From Chloroflexota bacterium (GTDB taxonomy: Bacteria > Chloroflexota > Ktedonobacteria > Ktedonobacterales > Ktedonobacteraceae), in assembly GCA_902812455.1 (NCBI GenBank), contig CADDZH010000036.1, forward strand, positions 1 to 43,646: DNA of 43,646 nt, in the 5' to 3' direction. Shown here piece after piece: positions 8,545 to 16,596 of the stretch. Position numbers and translations under genes: made by a program. Position 1 is the stretch's first letter. Every line of letters begins with the position of its first letter. A model generated the notes under the pieces. The model worked only from the letters and a program-made list of their open reading frames with translations. It ran no database searches and was not told where the DNA came from.

Positions 8545-9456
8545 TTACGCTTCTCTAGCGTTAGAGGCAGGCTTTTCGGCGCTCGTTGCTTGTTCGTCCG
8601 GCGAAGATGCCGCTGGCTTCCTGGCAAGCACAAGGTAAGACATGCCGGTAGAGCGCAAGATGGGCACATTGCGATCGGCAAGGCGTTGAAGGCGACGATG
8701 GAGCGCAACACCGGAGGATTCTGGCAGGACTTTCCAGCGCAAGAATGAGAAAGTGCCGAAGCCCAGCGTGATGCTCCTGGTCTTGACAAGCCCGGCACCC
8801 GCCAGAGCCTTATCGATAAAACGGAGAGCGCGTACTGCTCCCATCATCGGTTTCGGCGATGGGCGCAGGAGCCTGAGCCGCTCGAGTATTGCTTTCACAC
8901 CCCGCCTGAGTGGTGCGAGAAACGGATTGCTCCACGGATCGAGCAGCAAGTGGAGCGCCGCCCGGTTGCCGTCCGTGAGGAAGACATATCCTCCTGGCCT
9001 GCTGACGCGAGCCATTTCGCGGATCGCCAACTCCGGTTTAGCAAGCCAGGATATCACGCCAAGCGCGACCACCAGGTCAAAGGAATCATCCTCGAAGGCC
9101 AGCGCATACACATCGCCTACATCTACGGAGAGCAATTTGTCAACCCCAGCCTCAGTCGCATGCTGGCGCGTCAATTCGACCATTGATTCGGCTGAGTCGA
9201 TGGCCTGCACACGCAAGCCCCGCCGGGCAAGCGCAACTGATAGGAAACCTGCGCCGCAGCCAACCTCCAGCACGCGAGAGCCGGGAGCAAGCGCGAGATC
9301 GTCAACCCAGGCAAGTGCCCTGGCCTGCCGCTCCCGGTAAATCTCGGCGTACACGGTATTTCTAGAGTAGATATCATTCCAGTACGACGACTGTGTCTGG
9401 AAGTAGGCCTTCACCTCTTCTTGCTTGTGATGATATGAGGTAGTAGATCCGCCCAT
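8545..9456 (-). CDS. Class I SAM-dependent methyltransferase
   Basis: The minus-strand protein has 303 residues and starts at the ATG at 9456 with GGGAG upstream. Motif I is RVLEVGCGAGFLSVAL (about residue 60), followed by the acidic post-I residue in VQAIDSAES and motif IV-like DLVVALGVISWL. The C-terminal third is basic and Ser/Ala-rich and resembles no catalytic domain. Enzymes of this shape methylate small molecules, quinones, lipids or sugars. The gene faces the comA-comB unit, so shared transcription is unlikely. No substrate can be named. Confidence 0.8.
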   Translation of the reverse strand: MGGSTTSYHHKQEEVKAYFQTQSSYWNDIYSRNTVYAEIYRERQARALAWVDDLALAPGSRVLEVGCGAGFLSVALARRGLRVQAIDSAESMVELTRQHATEAGVDKLLSVDVGDVYALAFEDDSFDLVVALGVISWLAKPELAIREMARVSRPGGYVFLTDGNRAALHLLLDPWSNPFLAPLRRGVKAILERLRLLRPSPKPMMGAVRALRFIDKALAGAGLVKTRSITLGFGTFSFLRWKVLPESSGVALHRRLQRLADRNVPILRSTGMSYLVLARKPAASSPDEQATSAEKPASNAREA

Positions 9457-9625
9457 CCTTAAGACGCTCCCAAATTAGATGAGTTTCTTTCCTGGCATAC
9501 CGTCTTAATAATATAGCACATCGGTGAAGACGAAATGCATGCAGGCGTTGCGGATTGGTAGCAAGTGAGGACAGAGCTAGAAAATTATACACTTGTATCG
9601 CAGCGAAGGATCCGGCCCCTTACCT

Positions 9626-9650
9626 GTCATCCTGAGCGAAGCGAAGGATC
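9626..9650 (+). repeat. Dispersed 25-bp repeat, exact inverted copy at 23082-23106
   Basis: The 25 bases here, opening GTCATCCTGAGCG, occur as an exact reverse complement at 23082-23106. A shorter fragment (GCGAAGGATC) lies at 9603-9612. It sits in the 259-bp gap between the methyltransferase start and the thioredoxin-NHL gene, where no gene was seen. This is a dispersed intergenic repeat of unknown function. Confidence 0.75.
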
Positions 9651-9715
9651 TTCATTATATGTTATGATGCAGTAAAGCATTGGTATTCTATAGACCAAGG
9701 ACAGGAAGGGAAGGT

Positions 9716-11206
9716 ATGGCAGCATCGCAATTCCGGGGAGAAGTACGAGCACCGGAGTTTCCTCAAGGGCTGGATTGGATTAATAGCGATCATCCTATCA
9801 GCATGAAAGAGCTACGCGGGCACGTTGTAATCCTGCACTTCTGGACATTTTGCTGAATTAATTGCATGCATGCGCTTGCGCAGTTGCGGGAGCTTGAGAA
9901 GGCCTTCCCAGGCGAGTTACAGGTGGTGAGCGTTCATTCGGCGAAGTTTTCTGCTGAGAAGTTTACAGAGAGCGTGCGTGAGGCAGTGCTGCGCTATGGG
10001 ATTGATCACCCGGTGGTCAATGATAGAAATATGAACCTGTGGAGGCAGTATGGGGTTCGAGCATGGCCAACGCTGATGTTTATTGACCCGGAGGGGCGAG
10101 TCATTGCCAGGCACGAGGGCGAAATTCAGCCTGAAGCTGCAAAAGATCTGCTGCGCCAGATGATTGCTGAATTCGATAGCGAAGGGCTGTTGACTCACCA
10201 GCCGCTGCGCTTTGCACGCGAGACGGCGACGGAATCGCTGCTGGCATTTCCGGGCAAAGTGGCGGTGGACGCAGAGGCAGATCGCCTCGTGGTGAGCGAT
10301 TCCTCGCATCATCGTATTATGGATATGGATCTCACGGGGAAGGTGCGGCAGATCATCGGGAGCGGCGAAGAGGGTCTTGCAGATGGCTCATACGAACAGG
10401 CCCAATTCAATCGCCTGCAAGGCGTGACGCTCGTTGGCGACGTGCTGTACGTAGCGGATACGGAAAATCATGCCATCCGGCGCGTCAATCTGAATACGCG
10501 AGAGGTTGAGACGATTGCAGGCACAGGCAAGGAATACGGGATGGTGCGCACACCGCTAGAGGGGCCAGCGCGTAGCGTAGCGCTGAACTCGCCGTGGGAT
10601 ATTGCATGCAACGGCAATGATCTCTACATCGCGATGGCCGGTTCGCATCGCATCTTTGTCTTGCACCTTGATAGCGAGATGATCGAGCCGTTCGCAGGGG
10701 CAGGACCAGAAGCGCTATGGGATGGCAGTTATGAAGAGGCGCTATTCGCACAGCCTAATGGGCTGACGCTCAATGATAACCGCATTCTCTATGTGGCAGA
10801 TAGCGAGTCGAGCGCGGTGCGGGCTATTGCTCTTATGGGGTCGAAGAAGGTAAGAACGCTAGTGGGCGCGGGGCTTTTCGATTTTGGTGATGTCGATGGT
10901 GTAGGCGATGAGGTACGTTTGCAGCACGTGCAAGCGATCTGCTTCGTGGATGGTCTTGTCTACCTTGCAGACACGTACAATAACCGCATCAAGATACTCG
11001 ATCCGCAGCCGCGCGAGGTGCATTCCTTCGCCGGAACAGGGATAGCAGGACTCAAGGACGGCCCGGCGGAAGAGGCGCAGTTTAACGAGCCGGGCGGCCT
11101 GGGTGCCGCCAATGGCAAACTCTACGTGGCGGATACCAATAATCACGCTATCCGCGTGATCGAGCTTTCGGAGGGAATGGTGGAGACGCTCGATGTGCGT
11201 ATATAG
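9716..11206 (+). CDS. Thioredoxin-NHL repeat protein with in-frame TGA (probable selenocysteine)
   Basis: From ATG 9716, five bases after GGAAGGG, the frame codes an N-terminal TlpA-like domain up to HFWTFC. It then meets TGA at 9854-9856 and continues in the same frame as [10 protein letters not shown] through an intact 450-codon remainder. NHLRC2-type proteins read FWTYCCINCMH here, so the TGA replaces the second cysteine, the first Cys of CxxC, giving Sec47-Ile-Asn-Cys50. The full product would be 496 residues: thioredoxin fold 1-155, then an NHL beta-propeller (about 170-496, with repeats such as [12 protein letters not shown] and [12 protein letters not shown]). Without readthrough only a 46-residue stub or a version lacking the redox site would be made. 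Family membership is firm; selenocysteine is inference from the exact alignment and intact downstream frame. Confidence 0.82.
9874..9893 (+). promoter_or_regulatory. Possible bacterial SECIS-like hairpin
   Basis: Hand folding gives GCUU (9874-9877) paired with GAGC (9890-9893, one G-U), a G/G mismatch, then CGC (9879-9881) with GCG (9886-9888) around the loop AGUU. The loop begins 25 nt after the TGA and has G among its first two bases, as bacterial SECIS elements usually do. The stem is short and other folds exist (for example TGCGC/GCGCA at 9871-9882), so this is only a candidate. Confidence 0.35.
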
Positions 11207-11290
11207 GTGCTGCATCGAATTTTTCCTCCTCAGCTTGTCCTGCTATTTTATCATGGTTTTTTCTCATCCTCAATGAATTGGAGGTCGTTC

Positions 11291-11698
11291 ATGCATTCAC
11301 AAAAAAGCTTCATAGGTGTCACAATACAACTGAAGGTCGCCGATATCAAGGCAGGGGTGGCCTTCTATTCGCGATTGATCGGGAGAAAGCCAGATTTTGA
11401 AGCCCACGAGGACTTCAAAGAATGGGAACTTATCCCAGGATGCTGGCTGCAGTTAGTAGAAGGCTTTCCACAGCCTGCAGGAAGATTACGTATGGGGGTG
11501 GACAACATTGATCGTGCTCGCGAGGAAGCGCAGCAAGAGCTAGGAATGACCTGCTCCGAGGTTGAACACATTGCGGGCCTGGCGGCCTGGTGTAACTTTG
11601 AGGATCCGTGGGGCAACCACCTCGGATTTTTCCAGGATCTGGCGGTGAATGAGATCCCAAAGGCACCTGGAGGCAGTGTGCATGACCAACATACGTGA
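11291..11698 (+). CDS. VOC-superfamily (glyoxalase/bleomycin-resistance-like) protein
   Basis: The start is ATG 11291, six bases after GGAGG. An upstream in-frame TTG at 11207 would add a hydrophobic stretch without a ribosome-binding site. The 135-residue protein has the paired beta-alpha-beta-beta-beta pattern of the vicinal-oxygen-chelate fold. KVADIKAGVAFYSRLIGRKP opens the first half, and FEDPWGNHLGFFQ closes the second with the Asp-Pro-x-Gly-Asn motif. Members bind metal or hydrophobic ligands and include lyases, dioxygenases and binding proteins. The function here cannot be specified. Confidence 0.78.
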   Translation: MHSQKSFIGVTIQLKVADIKAGVAFYSRLIGRKPDFEAHEDFKEWELIPGCWLQLVEGFPQPAGRLRMGVDNIDRAREEAQQELGMTCSEVEHIAGLAAWCNFEDPWGNHLGFFQDLAVNEIPKAPGGSVHDQHT

Positions 11699-11749
11699 TA
11701 TCATTAAGTATTGTTTGCTAAGAAAGCAGTGAATGGAGGGTGACAAAGA

Positions 11750-12241
11750 GTGTCAGTTGATTATTCCCCCACATTGAAAGTCCGGGATGTGATGACGACG
11801 AATGTCATTACGGTTAAAGAAAACCAGACCCGGGAGCAGGCTGCGCGCTTGCTGTCTAAGCACCGCATTAGCGGTTTGCCTGTTGTCAACGATGACGGTG
11901 TCCTTGTAGGAGTAGTGACCGAGTATGACGTGATCGGGAAAACGGGGAAACGAGTGCGCGATATTATGACCCATGAGATTATCAGCGTCACCCCCGATAC
12001 TGACGTGGAAACGGCAAGCCATATCCTTGTTCATGAACGCATCAGGCGCTTACCGGTGCTTGAGCAGGGAAAGCTGGTGGGTATTGTCAGCCGCTCCGAT
12101 CTCGTCAGGATGGTTGCTATGCAGTGGATCTGCCCGGTGTGCGGAGAGGTAACGTATAGCGAGACACAACCGGAATACTGCCCACGCTGTCATGCGGCAG
12201 AAGTACCTGCCTCGACCGAGCCTGCGCCACCGGGATCGTGA
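11750..12241 (+). CDS. CBS-domain pair with C-terminal zinc ribbon
   Basis: This 163-residue protein starts at GTG 11750, nine bases after GGAGGG. Two CBS domains (residues about 10-60 and 66-118) carry VRDVMTTNVITV and VRDIMTHEIISV, followed by GLPVV..DG.LVGVVT and RLPVL..GKLVGIVS. These modules bind adenosine nucleotides and sense energy state. The tail has CPVCGEVTY and CPRCHA, a rubredoxin-like zinc ribbon. It lies 34 bases before the pyruvate dehydrogenase genes in the same direction, so it may sense nucleotide charge for that operon (inference). The target is unknown. Confidence 0.82.
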   Translation: MSVDYSPTLKVRDVMTTNVITVKENQTREQAARLLSKHRISGLPVVNDDGVLVGVVTEYDVIGKTGKRVRDIMTHEIISVTPDTDVETASHILVHERIRRLPVLEQGKLVGIVSRSDLVRMVAMQWICPVCGEVTYSETQPEYCPRCHAAEVPASTEPAPPGS

Positions 12242-12275
12242 GAAAAAAGGTTAGAAGAGAATCAGGAGTACAAGT

Positions 12276-13325
12276 ATGAGTACGCAGCAACAGATGCAGC
12301 CTGGTACGCAGGGATCTCCCACCAAAAAGGCGTCGCTCGAAGGTGAAAACAAGGATACCCTGCTTCATTACTATTACGAGATGTTGCTGATCCGACATTT
12401 TGAGGAAAAATCCGCCGAGATGTACGCCAGGGCGCGCATTGGCGGCTATTTGCACCTCAATCTGGGTGAAGAGGCCACCGTGGTTGGTTTCTGCGCCGGG
12501 CTTGAACCTGACGATTATGTGTATACGAACTATCGCGAGCATGGTTACGCCATCGCGCGAGGCATTCCTGCTAAGGAAGTGATGGCAGAACTGTTCGGCA
12601 AGGAGACGGGCGTTTCGAAGGGACGCGGCGGCTCCATGCACCTGTTTGACCTCAAGCGCCATTTTATGGGAGGATACGCGATTGTGGGCGGCCAGCTTCC
12701 CCTGGCGACAGGCGCGGCCTTCGCCATTGCCTATCGCGGCTCCCATGAGATCGTCGCCTGCCAGATGGGTGATGGCACAACTAACGGAGGGCCATTTCAC
12801 GAATCGCTCAACCTGGCCAAGATTTATCACCTGCCCATTATCTACTTTATCGTGAACAACCAGTATGGCATGGGGCTGCGTGTGGAGCAAGGCTCGGCAG
12901 TAGCGGAACTGTATCGCAAGGCTTGCGCCTACGACATGCGTAGCGAGCGCGTCGATGGCAACGATGTGCTGGCGGTGCGCGATGCTGTGCGCAGGGCAGC
13001 AGAGATCGCACGCAACGAGCACGAGCCGAGCCTGATCGAAGCAGTGAGCTTCCGTTTTCGCGGGCACTCGGTGGTCGACCCTGATCGCTACAGGTCGAAA
13101 GAGGAAGTGGAGGAGGGGCGCAAGCACGATCCCATTCCCGCGTTCGCCGCGCGCCTTAAAGAGGCTGGCCTGCTCAGCGACGAGGAAGCTCAGAAGATCG
13201 AGGAGCAGGCTGAACGAGATGTTGACGAGGCGGTCAAGTTCGCGGATGAAAGCCCTGATCCGCCGGTCGAGGGACTCTTCGACTACATTTACGCGCCTGA
13301 AAGCACGACAGAGGAGGGGAAGTAA
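12276..13325 (+). CDS. pdhA: 2-oxo acid dehydrogenase E1 component, alpha subunit
   Basis: The protein has 349 residues; the ATG is seven bases after GGAG. It is the thiamine-diphosphate-binding alpha chain of a pyruvate/acetoin/branched-chain dehydrogenase. The ThDP motif GDGTTNGGPFHESLN ends with FIVNNQYGMG, and the phosphorylation-loop region FRGHSVVDPDRYR is present. E1 decarboxylates the oxo acid and passes the acyl group to lipoyl-E2. It is followed after two bases by E1 beta and then E2, with no E3 in the window. Pyruvate is the likeliest substrate, but acetoin or branched-chain oxo acids are possible. The first 30 residues are poorly conserved and rich in Gln and Lys. Confidence 0.88.
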   Translation: MSTQQQMQPGTQGSPTKKASLEGENKDTLLHYYYEMLLIRHFEEKSAEMYARARIGGYLHLNLGEEATVVGFCAGLEPDDYVYTNYREHGYAIARGIPAKEVMAELFGKETGVSKGRGGSMHLFDLKRHFMGGYAIVGGQLPLATGAAFAIAYRGSHEIVACQMGDGTTNGGPFHESLNLAKIYHLPIIYFIVNNQYGMGLRVEQGSAVAELYRKACAYDMRSERVDGNDVLAVRDAVRRAAEIARNEHEPSLIEAVSFRFRGHSVVDPDRYRSKEEVEEGRKHDPIPAFAARLKEAGLLSDEEAQKIEEQAERDVDEAVKFADESPDPPVEGLFDYIYAPESTTEEGK

Positions 13326-13327
13326 TC

Positions 13328-14317
13328 ATGGCTGAGATAACGTTCAGGCAGGCGCTTCACGATGCGTTGCGAGAAGAGATGTTGCGTGATGAAAATGTCT
13401 TCTTACTGGGTGAAGAGATCGGGAAATTCGAGGGTTCATATAAAATTACTGCCGGCCTGTTGCAAGAGTTCGGGCCGAAGCGGGTTGTAGATACGCCGAT
13501 CTGCGAGAATGGTTTTGTGGGCATGGCAACGGGGGCTGCTATGCTCGGCCTGCGGCCCATTGTGGAAATCATGACGATCAATTTTATCGTGCTGGCGATG
13601 GATCAGATCGTGAATCACGCCGCCAAAATCTACTACATGTTCGGCGGCCAGTGCCCCATTCCCCTGGTAATTCGCACGCCGGGCGGAGGAGGCCAGCAGC
13701 TTTCGGCTACGCACTCACAGAACCTGGAGGTCTGGTCTGCGCACGTGCCCGGATTGAAAGTCGTTGCGCCATCCTCACCTGCCGATGCCAAAGGGCTGCT
13801 GCGTACCTCAGTGCGTGACAACAACCCGGTCATTTTCCTGGAAAATCTGGCTCTGTATAATGTTAAAGGTGAGGAGCCACCTGCTGACTACGTGGTGCCG
13901 ATCGGCCAGGCAAAGGTGACCAAAGAGGGCACGGATATGACCGTGATCAGCTATTCACGTATGGCAGCAGTGGCGCTGGATGTGGCACGCCGGTTGGAAG
14001 AAGAGAATAAAGTGAACGTGGAGGTTGTTGACCTGCGCTCGCTGCGACCGCTTGACCACGAAACCATCATTAAGTCGGTTCAGAAAACCAACCGGGCGAT
14101 CATCTTTGAGGAGGACTGGCGCTCGTATGGTGTCGGAGCAGAAGTTGCGGCCATCCTGCAGGAAGAGGCGTTCGACTTCCTGGATGCACCCATCAAGCGT
14201 GTGGCGAGCCTCGAAGTGCCGCTCCCCTACTCTAAACCACTGGAGCGAGCGGCCCTGACCGGGGCCAAGCAGTTGATGGATGCGATTACCGAACTGACGC
14301 CGCGACGGAGGAGGTAA
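13328..14317 (+). CDS. pdhB: 2-oxo acid dehydrogenase E1 component, beta subunit
   Basis: This 329-residue protein begins two bases after the alpha subunit. It shows the transketolase-like fold of E1 beta: FLLGEEIGKFEG near the N-terminus, VVDTPICENGFVGMATGAA with the ThDP-activating glutamate, and GGGGQQLSATHSQNLEVW. The C-terminal transketolase domain includes VVDLRSLRPLD and IFEEDWRSYG. Alpha and beta together form the E1 heterotetramer of the complex. Position and motifs leave little doubt about role; substrate choice among 2-oxo acids is not readable. Confidence 0.9.
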   Translation: MAEITFRQALHDALREEMLRDENVFLLGEEIGKFEGSYKITAGLLQEFGPKRVVDTPICENGFVGMATGAAMLGLRPIVEIMTINFIVLAMDQIVNHAAKIYYMFGGQCPIPLVIRTPGGGGQQLSATHSQNLEVWSAHVPGLKVVAPSSPADAKGLLRTSVRDNNPVIFLENLALYNVKGEEPPADYVVPIGQAKVTKEGTDMTVISYSRMAAVALDVARRLEEENKVNVEVVDLRSLRPLDHETIIKSVQKTNRAIIFEEDWRSYGVGAEVAAILQEEAFDFLDAPIKRVASLEVPLPYSKPLERAALTGAKQLMDAITELTPRRRR

Positions 14318-14320
14318 ACG

Positions 14321-15724
14321 ATGGCAGAAGTAACCATGCCGAGGCTCAGCGATACCATGCAGGAGGGGACGATTACGCACTGGCTCAAGAAGCCGGGCGA
14401 GCAGGTTAAAAAGGGCGATATCCTGGCCGAGATCGAGACCGATAAGGCCAACATGGACCTTGAGGCTTACGATGCCGGGGTGCTCGAGAAAATCCTGGTG
14501 CAGGAGGGCGAGACGGTACCCATTGGGCAGCCCATAGCGGTTATTGGCAGTGGCGCCGGTGCCCAGCCCCAGGAGCAACAGCAGCAAGAAACCCAACAGG
14601 AGGCAGCCGTTAGTACCCCAGCGACGAAGCCTCAAAGCAGGAGCATGCCTGAGGCACAGCCACCTCCGCCTGCCGGAGAAGCGCCAGCACCCACGACGCC
14701 ACCTACCAGACCATCGGCGACAGTACCGGAAAGCAGGGAAATGCCGGCACCTGCTACTCGCGCCGAGCAGCCGGGTGATGGGCGGCACATGATCAAGGCC
14801 TCACCCCTGGCGCGGCGCATGGCAGAAGAGCACCAAATCGACCTGCATAACATCCAGGGTACGGGTCCAGGAGGGCGTATCGTCCGCGACGATATCGAGG
14901 ACTATCTAGAGCAGCACGCGGCAGCGCCGGCACCTGCGGCAGCCGCACCCGGCCCTGCACCAGAAGCGCAAAAGGCTGCGCCAGAGGCCCCTGCGAAAGC
15001 AGCAGCACCGGCGCCGCAACTCGCTGCTCCTCCAGCAGAGGCGGAAGCTGTGCCACTTTCGCGAGTGCAGGCCCTGATTGCCCGGCGTCTGACCGAGGCG
15101 AAGCAGACGATCCCGCACTTCTATGTCAGTAGTGAGGTGGATATGACGGATGCACTGGCGATGCGGCAGATGCTCAATGCAAACGCGGGCGAAGATGGCG
15201 TGAAGGTGACGGTCAACGATTTGATCGTGAAGGCGTGTGCCCTGGCGCTGGAGAAGTTCCCGGAGGTCAACAGCAGCATCCAGGGCGACCAGTTCTTGCG
15301 GTACAAGCATATCAATATTGGCATTGCCGTAGATGTTCCGGGCGCGTTAGTGGTACCCGTGATCCGCGATGCAAACATCAAGGGGGTACGCTCTATTGCG
15401 CGCGAGGCCAAAGCGCTGATCGAGAAGGCGCGCAGCAACAAGCTGGCCACTGCCGACCTGGAGGGCGGGACGTTCTCAGTGTCAAATTTGGGCATGATGG
15501 ATGCCTCAAACTTCATCGCGGTGATCAATCCCCCGCAGGCGGCTATCCTGGCAGTGGCTGCGGCACGCAAGCAATTCGTGCCGGTTGATGGGCAGCCGGT
15601 GATCCGCGATATGATGACCATGACGATGTCGGCTGACCATCGTATCATTTATGGGGCGACCGTAGCGCGCTTCCTGCAGGAGGTGAAGCGATTGCTGCAG
15701 AACCCGTATAGCCTGTTGGGGTAG
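14321..15724 (+). CDS. pdhC: Dihydrolipoamide acyltransferase E2
   Basis: The 467-residue protein begins three bases after E1 beta, with GGAGG just upstream. The order is: one lipoyl domain with lipoyl-lysine 42 in ETDKANMDLE; a long Ala/Pro/Gln-rich linker; an E3-binding domain (KASPLARRMAEEH to IVRDDIEDYL); a second Ala/Pro linker; and the acyltransferase domain from about residue 240. The active-site motif reads SADHRIIYGA: the catalytic histidine is kept and the usual HxxxDG aspartate is Tyr, a variant found in other E2 proteins. E2 forms the core that accepts the acyl group from E1 and hands it to CoA. E3 must be encoded elsewhere. Confidence 0.9.
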   Translation: MAEVTMPRLSDTMQEGTITHWLKKPGEQVKKGDILAEIETDKANMDLEAYDAGVLEKILVQEGETVPIGQPIAVIGSGAGAQPQEQQQQETQQEAAVSTPATKPQSRSMPEAQPPPPAGEAPAPTTPPTRPSATVPESREMPAPATRAEQPGDGRHMIKASPLARRMAEEHQIDLHNIQGTGPGGRIVRDDIEDYLEQHAAAPAPAAAAPGPAPEAQKAAPEAPAKAAAPAPQLAAPPAEAEAVPLSRVQALIARRLTEAKQTIPHFYVSSEVDMTDALAMRQMLNANAGEDGVKVTVNDLIVKACALALEKFPEVNSSIQGDQFLRYKHINIGIAVDVPGALVVPVIRDANIKGVRSIAREAKALIEKARSNKLATADLEGGTFSVSNLGMMDASNFIAVINPPQAAILAVAAARKQFVPVDGQPVIRDMMTMTMSADHRIIYGATVARFLQEVKRLLQNPYSLLG

Positions 15725-15746
15725 GAACCAGGGCAGGGGAGAGAAC

Positions 15747-15835
15747 CAGGGCAGGGACAAGCCCTGCCCCTACCATGATACGGCTGCGCGGGCCAAGGCG
15801 TGGTATGGTAGGGGCAACCGCAAGGGTTGCCCTGG
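15747..15835. repeat. Palindromic intergenic repeat, may end E2 transcription
   Basis: Between E2 and the convergent methyltransferase lie nested inverted repeats. GGGCAGGG (15749-15756) pairs with CCCTGCCC (15762-15769). CCCCTACCAT pairs with ATGGTAGGGG near 15804-15814. GGGCAACC (15812-15819) pairs with GGTTGCCC (15825-15832). Related GTAGGGG palindromes occur inside the acetyltransferase gene at about 21285-21310 and in the right-end region. There is no T-run, so terminator function is uncertain. Confidence 0.6.
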
Positions 15836-15848
15836 CAGGCCATTGCAT

Positions 15849-16448
15849 TCATGATTTCTTGCCAACAGTGGCAAGCCATCCGCGCCGGGCGATCTTTTGC
15901 TGCGCCTCGACCTGCAGTCCTGCCTGATTGAAGAGGGCTTGCAAGCGAGCGCGGCTGTGAACGCGCTTCAGGCGAAAGAGTCGTACCAGCCAGGCCGGGA
16001 AGGACATATCCACAAGGATGAAGTATCCCCCAGGACGGAGCACGCGCGCTATCTCGCGTATGCCCGCTGCCTGGTCCTGCCAGTGGTGGAAAGAGATGGT
16101 GCTGAGTGCCAGGTCAACCGAGGCGCCCTGGAGTGGCAATGCCTCGGCCATGCCTGTAAAGAATGTGGCATTGGGAGTCAGGCGTCTGGCCATCTCTATC
16201 ATCCTATTGGCCGGATCCACGCCGATCAGTTGTGCCTCCGGCCAACAGGTATAAGCGCGACGCAACAGCTTGCCTGTTCCACAGCCGACATCAAGGACGC
16301 TCTCCGGCTGATGGACGATCCTTGCTGCCAGAGCGAGCGTTGCTTGATGTGCCCGATCAAAAAAAGCTCGTTGCAGCCACGATTGTTCATAGGTGCGTGC
16401 CCATTGATCGAAGCGCTCTATATCTTTTTCGCGATGTGTTGTGGTCAT
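15849..16448 (-). CDS. Class I SAM-dependent methyltransferase (UbiE/Methyltransf_11 type)
   Basis: The 199-residue protein begins at ATG 16448. It has motif I SVLDVGCGTGKLLRRA, the acidic residue in IGVDPANRMIEMA, motif IV DLALSTISFHHW and motif VI VLRPGGYFILVD. This is the usual layout of small-molecule methyltransferases related to UbiE. It lies convergent to the dehydrogenase operon and divergent from the P5C dehydrogenase gene. The substrate is unknown. Confidence 0.82.
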   Translation of the reverse strand: MTTTHREKDIERFDQWARTYEQSWLQRAFFDRAHQATLALAARIVHQPESVLDVGCGTGKLLRRAYTCWPEAQLIGVDPANRMIEMARRLTPNATFFTGMAEALPLQGASVDLALSTISFHHWQDQAAGIREIARVLRPGGYFILVDMSFPAWLVRLFRLKRVHSRARLQALFNQAGLQVEAQQKIARRGWLATVGKKS

Positions 16449-16515
16449 ACTTGTATCTCCTTTCCCATATATCTACGTTTTCCCCCTCCTCCTGTTGTGG
16501 GCGATCTTCTGTCCA

Positions 16516-16546
16516 TTCACAATCACCCCCTCCTATGAGGTATAAT
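16516..16546 (+). promoter_or_regulatory. Sigma-70-type promoter candidate for P5C dehydrogenase
   Basis: A perfect TATAAT is at 16541-16546, with TTCACA at 16516-16521 and a 19-bp spacer. It lies 50 bp before the ATG at 16597. The -10 match is strong; the -35 and the spacing are less ideal. Confidence 0.5.
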
Positions 16547-16596
16547 GAAGGGCAAAGAGATTGTCCACACGATGAAGTGTTCAAAGGAGTAAGTGC

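Noticed and set aside
9716..9856. Frameshift explanation for the TGA
   Set aside because: Frame is the same before and after the codon and the protein aligns residue by residue, so no base gain or loss is needed. A point nonsense mutation remains possible.
9866..11206. Thioredoxin-NHL gene starting at the ATG after the TGA
   Set aside because: This start has no ribosome-binding site and would remove half of the thioredoxin fold. The fold begins at ATG 9716 in the same frame, with a good site.
11207..11290. Hydrophobic N-terminal extension of the VOC protein
   Set aside because: It would start at TTG next to the preceding stop without a site; ATG 11291 has GGAGG at ideal spacing.
15620..15660. 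E2 active-site motif HRIIYG lacking the usual aspartate
   Set aside because: The histidine is kept and Tyr or other residues at the aspartate position occur in other working E2 proteins, so I do not treat it as loss of function.
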